The notes under the pieces: generated by a model
Told to the model about the DNA's origin: nothing
Databases searched by the model: none
The model's input: only the letters and a program-made list of their open reading frames with translations
Position numbers and translations under genes: made by a program
Source: Myxacorys chilensis ATA2-1-KO14
GTDB lineage: Bacteria; Cyanobacteriota; Cyanobacteriia; Leptolyngbyales; Leptolyngbyaceae
Assembly: GCA_019359275.1 (NCBI GenBank)
Contig: JAHHHP010000012.1
Location: forward strand, 33,175-97,174
Length of the DNA stretch: 64,000 nucleotides
Direction of reading: 5' to 3'
Shown here: positions 16,867-25,208 of the stretch, in pieces
Layout of the letters: every line of letters starts with the position of its first letter
Numbering within the stretch: the stretch's first letter is position 1

Positions 16867-18063
16867 ATGAACCTTATAAACAAACTGCTCAACGTTCACT
16901 ATCTCAAGATTGCGGCCCTGTTATTAAGCTGCACGGGGCTGTTTCTTGCCAGTTGGATTGTCGTGCCCGCTCCCATTATTGCAGTGCTGCCGTTAGCCGT
17001 GGGCGCACCGGAGGTAAGTCCTTGGCTAATTGGACTCAACGCGATCGCAACGTTAATTGCCCTCAAGCTGTTGTCAAAGTGGGGATCTTATGTCTGGTTG
17101 GGGATCAGTGTAGTGGCGTTAGTCCTCAGTGCATTGCCGCTGGCGCAGTTTTCGGGAGCTAATCAGGAAGCTGCGATCGCCATGAAAGCAGGTCTCGGTG
17201 AAACGTATTTAACTCAAATTTCTCAAGCGAGAATGCGTCCTGCTCCGTTTGTTTTAATCGATGCATTTCGCGGAATTCCGACTCAAGAGATCCGTAAAAC
17301 AACAGGAATTCAAGTAGCGAGTCCTGATGGCGTTCAGTTAACGATGAATGCATATCGCCCGATTGAGCCGGGTAAGAATCCAACCATCATCATGATTTAC
17401 GGAGGAGCGTGGCGAACTGGTTCTCCATCCGCCAATGAGAATTTTAGCCAATACATGGCGGCTCGCGGATATACCGTAATGGCAATCGATTATCGTCATG
17501 CACCTCAGTATAAGTTTCCAACACAGACAACAGATATTAAAACTGCGCTTGAGTTTATTCGGCAACACGCTAACGAATACGATATTGATATTAATAGAAT
17601 TGCAGTGATGGGTCGTTCAGCAGGCGGGCACTTAGCAAAATTAACGGGCTTTCAATCTCAAGTGTTACCAATTCGAGCGATCGTCAGTTACTACGGCCCA
17701 GTAGAGCTGACCCTTGGCTATGACGATCCGCCCTCTCCTGACCCACTAGACATACAGGCTATTTTGCGATCGTTTCTAGGCGGCACTCCTCAAGAGTTGC
17801 CAGAGTTATATCGGCAGGCATCTCCTTACGAATATGTTAAACCGGAATTGCCACCAACTCTGCTGATTTATGGCAAGCGCGATCACGTCGTTCAATCAAA
17901 ATATGGACGTGCTTTGTATGAAAATTTAAACAAAAATGGCAATACTGCTGTATTCATTGAAGTTCCGTGGGCAGAACATGCGTTTGATGCTGTGTTTAAT
18001 GGAGTGAGTAATCAACTAGCTCTATATTACACCGAGCGGTTTTTAGCTTGGACATTGCGTTAG
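16867..18063 (+). CDS. Alpha/beta hydrolase with N-terminal membrane helices
   Basis: About residues 12-105 hold three membrane helices. The rest is a carboxylesterase-type alpha/beta hydrolase with the oxyanion motif YGGAWRTGS (in place of HGGG), the nucleophile elbow GRSAGGHLA (Ser near residue 257), an Asp in YGKRDHVV and the catalytic His in WAEHAFD. The active site should face one side of the membrane; the substrate is unknown. A GTG three codons upstream is an alternative start. It follows the MocR gene by only about 18 bp and may be co-transcribed with it. Confidence 0.85.
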   Translation: MNLINKLLNVHYLKIAALLLSCTGLFLASWIVVPAPIIAVLPLAVGAPEVSPWLIGLNAIATLIALKLLSKWGSYVWLGISVVALVLSALPLAQFSGANQEAAIAMKAGLGETYLTQISQARMRPAPFVLIDAFRGIPTQEIRKTTGIQVASPDGVQLTMNAYRPIEPGKNPTIIMIYGGAWRTGSPSANENFSQYMAARGYTVMAIDYRHAPQYKFPTQTTDIKTALEFIRQHANEYDIDINRIAVMGRSAGGHLAKLTGFQSQVLPIRAIVSYYGPVELTLGYDDPPSPDPLDIQAILRSFLGGTPQELPELYRQASPYEYVKPELPPTLLIYGKRDHVVQSKYGRALYENLNKNGNTAVFIEVPWAEHAFDAVFNGVSNQLALYYTERFLAWTLR

Positions 18064-18083
18064 CTCACATCCTATACCCGCTC

Positions 18084-18995
18084 CTACCGCCCAACATAAA
18101 ATCCTAAGTGACTCGCTACCGGACGTTCTCGAAGCGGCAATCGAGTCTGAATTGGTGCATTCAAAACCTGCGCTCCTGTTGGCGTTTCCACAGCTAAAGT
18201 TACAGACCCACCGCCATCTAAGTTTAGAGCAGCATCGGCTCCTAATTCGGTCACAATATAGTCCGTCAATTCGGCGATCGTTAACCCTTCGCTATAGCGA
18301 AACTGCTTTCCATCGACTACCACTAACCAAACTTTCTTACCTGTTTTGTCGATCGCAATGGCTGTGCGTGGATACGGCTTATCTTCTTTTGCCACGTCTG
18401 GGGGCAGAGACACAGGTTTGCCTTGCTTCACTAATACATCATTCCCTGCGATCGCCTGTGCCGTTCCCGCCGGACACACTCCAAGCTCATCGATTTGAGC
18501 GCGATTTTGAGCCGAAAAACAGAGCGTAGACCAATCATACTGAGGCAACGAATAGGTTGCCCCGTTGGAGGCAACTTGCCCTGTATTGTTTGCCAAATCT
18601 CCACTACGAGGATAAAAATCCCACGGCGATTCTTCTCGAAACGGATAGAAAAAGTTGGCGTTAATGGCAACCTGAACGCGAAATTCTCTAAGAAACTCTG
18701 AAACGGTTCGTGCCTTGACTTCTGCCCCATTTCGCTCTGCCCGAACTCCCGGAGTGGTAAACGCCTTCAGATTCTGAGCAGATAGATCTAAGCGAACAAC
18801 GTGAATCATGACCGGACGAGGCAAGGCTATGGCATCCCGGGTATAGGTCACATTGGGAAAGAGCAATCGCGTCTCATCCGTACGAGGGGGACGAGAGAAT
18901 TGCGCCAAAACGTACAGCAAGATTGGAATACTGAGCAATCCTCCCACTAAAATGCCAAAAATCGGTTTAAGATGTCCCGGAAAATGCAGTTTCAT
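18084..18995 (-). CDS. Phosphodiester glycosidase family (NAGPA-like) exported protein
   Basis: The 303-residue protein has an N-terminal anchor or signal (PIFGILVGGLLSIPILLYVLA). The NAGPA/DUF2233 domain carries VAINANFFYP, the strand motif YPRTAIAIDKTGKKVWLVVV and the hallmark AALNLDGGGSVTLAV near residue 255. Characterised relatives cleave the GlcNAc-phosphodiester link in lysosomal enzyme maturation or act on bacterial cell-surface glycans. Here it is presumably periplasmic. It converges with the alpha/beta hydrolase gene. Confidence 0.88.
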   Translation of the reverse strand: MKLHFPGHLKPIFGILVGGLLSIPILLYVLAQFSRPPRTDETRLLFPNVTYTRDAIALPRPVMIHVVRLDLSAQNLKAFTTPGVRAERNGAEVKARTVSEFLREFRVQVAINANFFYPFREESPWDFYPRSGDLANNTGQVASNGATYSLPQYDWSTLCFSAQNRAQIDELGVCPAGTAQAIAGNDVLVKQGKPVSLPPDVAKEDKPYPRTAIAIDKTGKKVWLVVVDGKQFRYSEGLTIAELTDYIVTELGADAALNLDGGGSVTLAVETPTGAQVLNAPIQTRLPLRERPVASHLGFYVGR

Positions 18996-19090
18996 CGTTG
19001 TTATTGAGGATTGGTTACTGAGATTGATGGTAACAACTTACACATCACACGTTTGTACTATACTTCAGGCTGAATCTTGCAATTTCCGCT

Positions 19091-20005
19091 ATGCCGAACT
19101 TCACTCATCAAAATCTTCAAAATCGCTCCTTCAAAGGGCAGAATCTAGCTGGAGCTGACTTTCAGGGTGCAGATATTCGAGGGTGCAACTTCAAAAATGC
19201 TCAGTTGAATGGGGCAAACTTTACAGGCGCGATCGCAGGTCTGAGCAGACGGCAGAAAATTGGTTTGATCTTGCTGACGGTCAGCGTTGCACTCGTTAGT
19301 GGAGATGCAGTTTCTCGGCTCGTGTTTAATACGATCTCACAACCGCCCCTGGACAAGAGTGCAGGATTCATTCCTGTTCTGGCTATCATCCTCAGTGTAA
19401 CGAGCGTTTGTTCCGCGTTGGCGGCGCTATGGCCTAACACGAAACGAGGACAAATCGCTCGAATCACCACTGCGACTTTATGCGGTGCATTAATGGGATT
19501 CACTATCGCCTTCTTTTACGGATCAGCACTGCGCGATTATCTCACGCTCTACGAGTTACATCAGCCAAATACAATATCGCTAGAGCTTTATGACGCGGCT
19601 CAACGCCTAGCCGGACAGCGCACTAGACTAGCTCAGCGAGGAATCGTGATTGGAGCGATCGCGCTCCTACTGTTGACGCGATTTAGACATACTCCAGCCT
19701 TTAAAGTCGCGATCGCTACTGCCGGAACCATTGCCAGCTATGGGGCTGCTTTCTTCTGGGGAACAACAGCAGGCGCGTTTCTCAGTACGCATGAGTTTGG
19801 GCTTGGAGTGTTACTAAGCCTTGTGACGGTGTTCTACTTGGGGTGTACAACTCTGTCGCTGCGATCGATTGTCTACCAGTGGAAAAACGTCACTGGCACA
19901 TCGTTTCGAGAAGCAGATTTGACGAACGCAACGTTTAAAAACACAGACTTACGACACACAGACTTTTCTAAAGCGATCGGCTACATCGCTACAGATCTGA
20001 GGTAA
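19091..20005 (+). CDS. Pentapeptide-repeat protein with central membrane segments
   Basis: The 304-residue protein starts with pentapeptide repeats (NLQNRSFKGQNLAGADFQGA, about residues 7-50). A membrane region of about five or six helices follows (residues 54-262), and the repeat resumes at the C-terminus (FREADLTNATFKNTDLRHTDF). Related cyanobacterial proteins have a much longer C-terminal repeat block. This one stops shortly after the repeat resumes, so it may be truncated, although no obvious frameshift continuation was followed. Confidence 0.85.
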   Translation: MPNFTHQNLQNRSFKGQNLAGADFQGADIRGCNFKNAQLNGANFTGAIAGLSRRQKIGLILLTVSVALVSGDAVSRLVFNTISQPPLDKSAGFIPVLAIILSVTSVCSALAALWPNTKRGQIARITTATLCGALMGFTIAFFYGSALRDYLTLYELHQPNTISLELYDAAQRLAGQRTRLAQRGIVIGAIALLLLTRFRHTPAFKVAIATAGTIASYGAAFFWGTTAGAFLSTHEFGLGVLLSLVTVFYLGCTTLSLRSIVYQWKNVTGTSFREADLTNATFKNTDLRHTDFSKAIGYIATDLR

Positions 20006-20035
20006 AGTCAGCTATACCCGACCACGAATAGTGCT

Positions 20036-20245
20036 ATGGATCTGCTACTGCTTGGGGCTGCGATCGTTGTTACGTTTTTGGTATTCACATGGCTTGTCAA
20101 AGTGGTTAAAGCCACGGTAAAAACGGCACTTCTAGTTGCGATTGTGCTGTTTGGCTTGCAGTTTATTGGCATTGGGCCTGACAAGGTGACACAAGAGATC
20201 GGTCAAATCGGTCAATTCCTGTGGCAACTCGTGCAGGGCAAATAA
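20036..20245 (+). CDS. 69-residue membrane protein
   Basis: The product has two adjacent hydrophobic helices (LLLLGAAIVVTFLVFTWLV, and TALLVAIVLFGLQFIGIG), separated by a short basic loop. A polar amphipathic tail follows (PDKVTQEIGQIGQFLWQLVQG). It lies 30 bp after the pentapeptide gene, same strand. Unknown function; the composition and conserved layout look like a genuine small protein. Confidence 0.65.
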   Translation: MDLLLLGAAIVVTFLVFTWLVKVVKATVKTALLVAIVLFGLQFIGIGPDKVTQEIGQIGQFLWQLVQGK

Positions 20246-20606
20246 AGTATCGCTGTACGATTGATAGAAGCGATCGCCCTCAAGCCACACAGAAAATGAG
20301 GACATTGATGCAACTTGAGACGCATGAGCGAGTCTGCTCACTTCGACCCTAAAGGCCATCGAAACTCAGCTTGATGCATCGTCACTGCCACGCTCACGTA
20401 CATGCAACAGGGACGATAACTGCGACTCTGGTATTCTTGACATAGAACCAGGTTGGAGAGGAGCTAGATGCACGGAAATGGGTAAGTCCAGAGCGATGTC
20501 GGAGAAATGACCCTCAGCTTAGGTTAACTGATGTCTCCTAAATTCTTGAATAGTTTTGCGACAGAACCATTTCTATTGAGTATAGGAAAGATACAATTTC
20601 AGAGAA
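20246..20606. other. 361-bp intergenic region without a recognised feature
   Basis: No ORF longer than about 20 codons with a plausible ribosome site is visible. Short GC-rich patches (20340-20480) could fold, but I cannot support a named RNA. It contains the upstream region of the XdhC-family gene. Confidence 0.35.
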
Positions 20607-21590
20607 ATGATTTATTTCGAGCTTGTGAGCGATTTTTATCGACAACTAGCCGTTGAACTAGCTAAACAACCAGTTGTTTTAGCAACGGTAACTCAAATCT
20701 TTGGATCTGCACCTAGAGAAGTTGGAGCAAAAATGTTCATTTGTGCAGACAGACGAGCCGTAGGCACAATTGGAGGGGGTGCTGGAGAGGCGAAAGTGTG
20801 CGAACAGGCACTTCAAATTTTGAAGACAAACACAAAACAATTTGTCGAAATCGATCTTTCCGGGGATCCCGGACGAAACACGGAGGGCGTTTGTGGCGGA
20901 CAAATGCTCGTTTGGCTGGAACGATGGGATAAGTCTCTTTTACCGTTAGTCGAGCAAATCATATTTGCACTAGACAGCGGGGAACCTGCCGCGATCGTGA
21001 CTCCTTTTGATCAAGCGCCTTACCTGGTGCCGGAATGGATTGAAACACCGCAGCTAACAGCGACTGGATGTTTTGTTGACCCGATCGACATTCCTCCGGT
21101 GTTACTAATTATTGGTGCAGGACATATTGCGGTGCAACTAGCGCGTGTGGCGCATCTCGCTGGATTCCAAATTATTGTGACTGACGATCGCGCTGAACTC
21201 ACCACAGTTGAGCGATTTCCTAATGCTTCGTTATTAACAACCTCGATGGATCAGGCGATACAAAGCATTTCCTGTGCTCGCTCTCCCTATATCGCCCTTG
21301 TAACTCGTGGTGTTGAGCAAGACGTGAACGCGCTGAAAAGATTGCTGACCTACTCAATGAATTACATCGGCATGATTGGAAGCCGCAATCGTATTCAACA
21401 CGTCTCTCAAACATTGGCTGATCAAGGAGAAAATATAAGCTTTCTAAAAAAGATTCATGCTCCAATTGGGCTAGAGATTGGTGCTCTCACACCTGAAGAA
21501 ATTGCAATCAGCATTTGTGCAGAATTAATTCAAGTCCGTCGAGGTGGGACAGCCCACACAATGAGTGAAATGGAATCGCTTTTTTCTTGA
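20607..21590 (+). CDS. XdhC/CoxI family protein
   Basis: The 327-residue protein has the N-terminal XdhC_CoxI domain (GSAPREVGAKMFI and GTIGGGAGEAKV, about residues 35-70, GVCGGQMLVWLE). The C-terminal XdhC Rossmann domain has VLLIIGAGHIAVQLA (about residue 170), IVTDDRAEL and ALTPEEIAISICAELIQVRRGG near the end. XdhC binds molybdenum cofactor and helps insert its sulfurated form into xanthine dehydrogenase-type enzymes. No xanthine dehydrogenase or CO dehydrogenase gene is in the window, so its client enzyme must be elsewhere. Confidence 0.9.
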   Translation: MIYFELVSDFYRQLAVELAKQPVVLATVTQIFGSAPREVGAKMFICADRRAVGTIGGGAGEAKVCEQALQILKTNTKQFVEIDLSGDPGRNTEGVCGGQMLVWLERWDKSLLPLVEQIIFALDSGEPAAIVTPFDQAPYLVPEWIETPQLTATGCFVDPIDIPPVLLIIGAGHIAVQLARVAHLAGFQIIVTDDRAELTTVERFPNASLLTTSMDQAIQSISCARSPYIALVTRGVEQDVNALKRLLTYSMNYIGMIGSRNRIQHVSQTLADQGENISFLKKIHAPIGLEIGALTPEEIAISICAELIQVRRGGTAHTMSEMESLFS

Positions 21591-21684
21591 AGAACGTGAG
21601 CGTTCAAGCGTCTAGAAATGTAAGTAGTTTGTGATGATTTATTATCTTACGCATGATTTTTTAGACGCTACCTAAGTACAAGGT

Positions 21685-21718
21685 GACAGGAAGCGAGAAC
21701 TGTCACAGTCTTCCTGTC
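21685..21718 (+). terminator. Stem-loop downstream of the XdhC-family gene
   Basis: GACAGGAAG (21685-21693) pairs with CTTCCTGTC (21710-21718) around a 16-base loop. Another pair of arms (AGCGTCTA at 21607, TAGACGCT at 21662) lies just upstream. There is no long T run, so termination is a guess; a 3' structural element is as likely. Confidence 0.4.
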
Positions 21719-21813
21719 GTGTGGTTTCTAAAGAATGATTTGATTACTATGAAGCCGCTTAGCTATTGATGCTACGTTCATCAGCAGTTCTGTAAAAGTA
21801 GATAAGGAATGTT

Positions 21814-22143
21814 ATGGAGTTTGGAAGAATACAATTTACTAAGCCTGCCAGCTTTCGACATTTACTTGGTCTCTTTGCTACTGCCTTTTTAAAGCGGAGG
21901 AAAATTTATGACTATACCCATCTTGAACCAGGAACAGATTATGTATTTGAAGCGATCGGGCAGGGAAAGACTGGACAGATGACCGGCTGCGGCAAAGGAA
22001 TTACACCAGGAGATCGTCTAATTTTGAGTCAAGCGGGTGAGAATGTAGAGTATCAGGTTGAAGAAATCAGTTACTACGCAAATCCCTCTATCATGTGGAC
22101 AGCCCTGCTAACCAAGATTTCGCCCGTCAAGGATGCGCGCTGA
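21814..22143 (+). CDS. 109-residue hypothetical protein
   Basis: An ATG preceded by AAGGAA at good spacing opens this frame. The N-terminus is basic with Phe-rich turns. The core DYTHLEPGTDYVFEAIGQGK, then GITPGDRLILSQ and VEYQVEEISYYA, looks like a small beta-barrel or KOW/OB-type fold of a conserved cyanobacterial protein. No named family is recognised and no neighbour suggests a role. Confidence 0.6.
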   Translation: MEFGRIQFTKPASFRHLLGLFATAFLKRRKIYDYTHLEPGTDYVFEAIGQGKTGQMTGCGKGITPGDRLILSQAGENVEYQVEEISYYANPSIMWTALLTKISPVKDAR

Positions 22144-22298
22144 AAGACCCAGGAATCGAAAAAAGGCGTTGCTGGAGTCTAGTACGAATGTGTAAGAGCA
22201 ATCCTGCGTAATTGTCCTTCACGCGAAGGCACATACAGAGGTGTGCCCATACCATTAAAAAGACCGTATCTAAAACTAAAACTCAGTAATGCCCTAAA

Positions 22299-22359
22299 AG
22301 TTTTCGGTTAAGCAGGCCAAGGTTGAGTAACTGACTCACGCCAATCCTTCCCGAAAACT
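22299..22359. repeat. Nested inverted repeat / possible structured RNA
   Basis: The outer arms are AGTTTTCGG (22299-22307) and CCGAAAACT (22351-22359). Inside are AAGG/CCTT and GAGT/ACTC pairs, giving a cruciform or branched hairpin of about 61 bases. It may be a 3' element of the gene ending at 22143 or a miniature palindromic repeat. Confidence 0.4.
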
Positions 22360-22415
22360 GAAAAACAAGCACTACGGTTTGAGTTCCCAAGGTAATTTCG
22401 CTACAGGGCTGTGTC

Positions 22416-22435
22416 TACGTAGAATATACTACGTA
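22416..22435. promoter_or_regulatory. TACGTAG-N6-CTACGTA palindrome upstream of ydcF-like gene
   Basis: A perfect 7-bp inverted repeat with a 6-bp AT spacer (TACGTAG, AATATA, CTACGTA). A third half-site, ACGTAG, lies at 22441. Three copies of one core in 30 bp, about 170 bp upstream of a start codon, suggest a binding site for a dimeric regulator. The regulator is unknown. Confidence 0.4.
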
Positions 22436-22603
22436 AATCAACGTAGAAAACTCAATAATTACAGAATATAGTTCAAAATTCATCAAAACTATATATTTCT
22501 AGTTGAGCTATTTAGCCCCTGTATAGACTGCTATGGTCGCCGTTGAGAATTAATCCTGAATACTGTAAAAGTTCAGGTATCTTATCTGTGTCTTCAACAT
22601 GAA

Positions 22604-23308
22604 ATGGCGGTTTTCATTGTTCTAGCCGCGCTCGGTGTTCTTTGGCTGATTGCTTCTCGCCGTTGGCGGCGTCGAGTTATTTTGCCAACGGCGATCGCAG
22701 TCGTGCTGTACATTGTTCTCACTGCGCCACCCACAGTTGAACTTGCGCTCAAAGCATTCGTATTGCCATTACCAAAAGATGCTGGAGAGCCGGTGGATGC
22801 GATGGTGATCCTGGGTCGAGGAGAACCTTCTCGTTATCAACGAGTCGACCTTGCTGCTCAACAATGGCGGGCAGGGCGCACCTCAAAAATCTTTGCAAGT
22901 GGTCGCTTGGATGCAATACGGATTCTCGAAGACTTAAAAAAGCAAGGAATTCCTGTACAAAGGCTAGGAGGTGAAGAATGTTCTTTGACAACTGAAGAAA
23001 ATGGGTTGTTTACCTCAGTAATTTTGGAGCCTCAACAAAATCAGAAAATTCTGCTTATTACTGATGCTCCGCACATGCTGCGATCGTTTCTCGTGTTCCA
23101 GCGTTTCGGCTATACGTCAATTCCTCAAGTGAGTGCGCTTTCTACAACGTGGAGTGCGAAAAAGAAAGCCAGAGTGATGATGCGCGAAGTAGTGGGACTG
23201 GTAAGCTACGGTTTGGCTGGACGGCTAAAGCCTCAAACGGCGGTTGAAATGGCTCATTCTCAAAAGAGTGCTGTCCAAAAATTAACGGCTTGGAATTGTA
23301 AAGTTTAG
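22604..23308 (+). CDS. YdcF/SanA-like DUF218 membrane protein
   Basis: The 234-residue protein has two membrane helices in the first 55 residues. A DUF218 domain follows (VDAMVILGRGEPSRYQRVDLAAQQWRAG, KIFASGRLDAIRI, ECSLTTEENGLFT, ILLITDAPHMLRSFLVFQRFGY). E. coli homologues (ElyC, SanA) influence envelope integrity, peptidoglycan or lipid carrier use. The reaction is not established. It lies before the membrane Ser/Thr kinase gene on the same strand. Confidence 0.85.
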   Translation: MAVFIVLAALGVLWLIASRRWRRRVILPTAIAVVLYIVLTAPPTVELALKAFVLPLPKDAGEPVDAMVILGRGEPSRYQRVDLAAQQWRAGRTSKIFASGRLDAIRILEDLKKQGIPVQRLGGEECSLTTEENGLFTSVILEPQQNQKILLITDAPHMLRSFLVFQRFGYTSIPQVSALSTTWSAKKKARVMMREVVGLVSYGLAGRLKPQTAVEMAHSQKSAVQKLTAWNCKV

Positions 23309-23399
23309 TCGCGATCGCAACAATAGCGGGTGCTAGTTTTCCCGTAGACTTAAAGACTCGCTGTTTGTGCAATAGCGTTTAGGGAATTTGAAGCTGATT

Positions 23400-25142
23400 A
23401 TGAATAACTTCCCCAATTTTGCTCAGTATCATTATCGAGCCGAGAAAGAACTAGGACATAATCGGGCTGGCGGACGTGTCACCTATCTCGCAACAGACAC
23501 CCGAACTCAGCAACAAGTTGTGATCAAGCAATTTCAGTTTGCTAAATCGCAAAGCTGGGCAGACTACGATAGCTATGAGCGCGAAATTCAGGTTCTGCGG
23601 GAGTTGGATCATCCAGGTATTCCGCGTTATCTCGATTCTGTGCAGACCGAAGACGGGTTTTGCATGATTCAAGAATACAAGCGGGCGGATTCTTTGGCCG
23701 TGCCCCGAAGTTTTGCTCCAGATGAAGTTCGTCAAATTGCGATCGCGGCGTTGGAAATCTTGGTTTATCTACAGATTCGCATTCCTCCTGTGATTCACCG
23801 AGACATCAAGCCAGGAAATCTACTCGTTGATGACGCCCGTCAAGTTTATCTAGTTGATTTTGGCTTTGCTCGTGTTGGAGAAGGCGAGGTTGGTGTCAGC
23901 AGCGTGGTAAAAGGAACGCTGGGCTTTATGCCACCAGAGCAGCTATTCAATCGACAGTTGAGCGCCGCTTCTGATCTATACGGGCTGGGCATGACGCTAA
24001 TTTGTCTACTCACAGGAACGAAGTCGGATCAAATTGGTGAACTCGTTGATATCAGTTACAAAGTCAGTTTTAAGCATTTAGTTTCTAGGCTGAATGATCA
24101 GTGGATTCAATGGCTGGAAAAGATGGTCGAACCTAAATTGAAAGACCGTTTTCCAAATGCCTTGGCAGCGTTAGCCGCAGTTCCTAAGTCTCCAATTCGC
24201 CCACCAGAAGTACACTTGAGCCGATCTACACTCGTCTTGAATGCAGAACGGTCGGGAGATGTGTTGACGCAAACCGTATCGCTCACCAATCCGATTCCAG
24301 ACACAACCTTGGCGGGGCATTGGGAAATGGCACCCCATCCTCAAGATCCTCATCCAGACCTCTACCAATGGATCACGGTTGAACCAACTACGTTTGTGGG
24401 AAACAGCGCCGACTTTCAGATCACGATTGAGACAGGCAGGCTCCTAGCAGGCAAGCTTTATTCCCGTAAGTTGTTACTACACACCAATACATTGACCACG
24501 ACCTACGCACTGAATCTTCAAATTCAAACGGTACAGATTCCAGTTGCGTCTCCGATGCGTTCCTATAGATTACTAGCGCTCTTGGGACTCACTTGCTTGG
24601 GGTTGGGTTGGTTTACAGGTTGGGGTGTACAACGATTGGAAATCGCTACTTCATCAGTCGAATTTGGTGCTATTTTGGGCAGTGCGATTGGGCTAGAGGG
24701 TTCAGCTTGGTTAATGCGATCTTCGGGCTGGCGCGTTGGAGCAACTTCCAGTACGTTTGCCGCAACGGTATTGGGAGGAACAATGTTGGTACATGCTCTC
24801 TCAAGTAGTATTGCAACCGTGATTGGCTCAACAGTGGTTTTTAGCGCCGGGTTGGGAGGCGTGAGCGGCGCACTGAGCGGCCTGGTAACGGGAACTGCGA
24901 TCGAGAAGCTGCTAGTAGAGAGAGAGCAGAAGCATGTTGTGATGGTTTCTTCTATGCTCACTGCAGCTTTGGGAATGAGCTTAGGCTTAAGTTCAAGCTT
25001 TAACTTTGCGAATTCTGGATTGCTGATGCTAGCTGGAATCAATAGCCTAGCACTAATTGTTCTGATCACTTACCGCCAATTGCGACGGGCGAAGACGATT
25101 TTTACTCAGCGCAAATCTGAACGGCTTTTAATCAAACCATAA
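23400..25142 (+). CDS. Membrane-bound serine/threonine protein kinase
   Basis: I start at the ATG at 23400; a TTG 12 bp earlier is possible. The kinase domain occupies about residues 10-270: a non-canonical glycine loop (GHNRAGGRVTYLA), catalytic Lys in VVIKQF, the catalytic loop HRDIKPGNLL, DFGFAR and PPEQ. About residues 275-390 form a beta-sandwich-like region (VHLSRSTLVLNAERSGDVLTQTVSLTNP). The C-terminus holds a Gly/Ser-rich membrane region of four or five helices. Catalytic residues are intact, so it should be active. The substrate is unknown. Confidence 0.9.
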   Translation: MNNFPNFAQYHYRAEKELGHNRAGGRVTYLATDTRTQQQVVIKQFQFAKSQSWADYDSYEREIQVLRELDHPGIPRYLDSVQTEDGFCMIQEYKRADSLAVPRSFAPDEVRQIAIAALEILVYLQIRIPPVIHRDIKPGNLLVDDARQVYLVDFGFARVGEGEVGVSSVVKGTLGFMPPEQLFNRQLSAASDLYGLGMTLICLLTGTKSDQIGELVDISYKVSFKHLVSRLNDQWIQWLEKMVEPKLKDRFPNALAALAAVPKSPIRPPEVHLSRSTLVLNAERSGDVLTQTVSLTNPIPDTTLAGHWEMAPHPQDPHPDLYQWITVEPTTFVGNSADFQITIETGRLLAGKLYSRKLLLHTNTLTTTYALNLQIQTVQIPVASPMRSYRLLALLGLTCLGLGWFTGWGVQRLEIATSSVEFGAILGSAIGLEGSAWLMRSSGWRVGATSSTFAATVLGGTMLVHALSSSIATVIGSTVVFSAGLGGVSGALSGLVTGTAIEKLLVEREQKHVVMVSSMLTAALGMSLGLSSSFNFANSGLLMLAGINSLALIVLITYRQLRRAKTIFTQRKSERLLIKP

Positions 25143-25208
25143 ACGTGATCGGATTGAACTCTGGTATCCACTTGTAGGCAAATGTCTGTTTTCCGTAGCT
25201 AGAATCTG

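Larger units (their letters stand above)
22144..22603. other. 460-bp intergenic region with structured stretches
   Basis: No gene is visible. Two structured parts are listed separately: a nested inverted repeat at 22299-22359 and a TACGTAG/CTACGTA palindrome at 22416-22435. From 22436 to 22530 the sequence is AT-rich, as expected of a promoter region for the gene at 22604. Confidence 0.4.

Noticed and set aside
18152..18529. Plus-strand open frame of 125 codons
   Set aside because: Lies opposite the phosphodiester glycosidase, which has clear family motifs.
20340..20480. GC-rich patch before the XdhC-family gene as a possible small RNA
   Set aside because: Pairing is weak and not consistent with any RNA that I can name.
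24563..25069. Minus-strand open frame of 168 codons
   Set aside because: Antisense shadow of the membrane region of the Ser/Thr kinase; composition mirrors the hydrophobic repeats.
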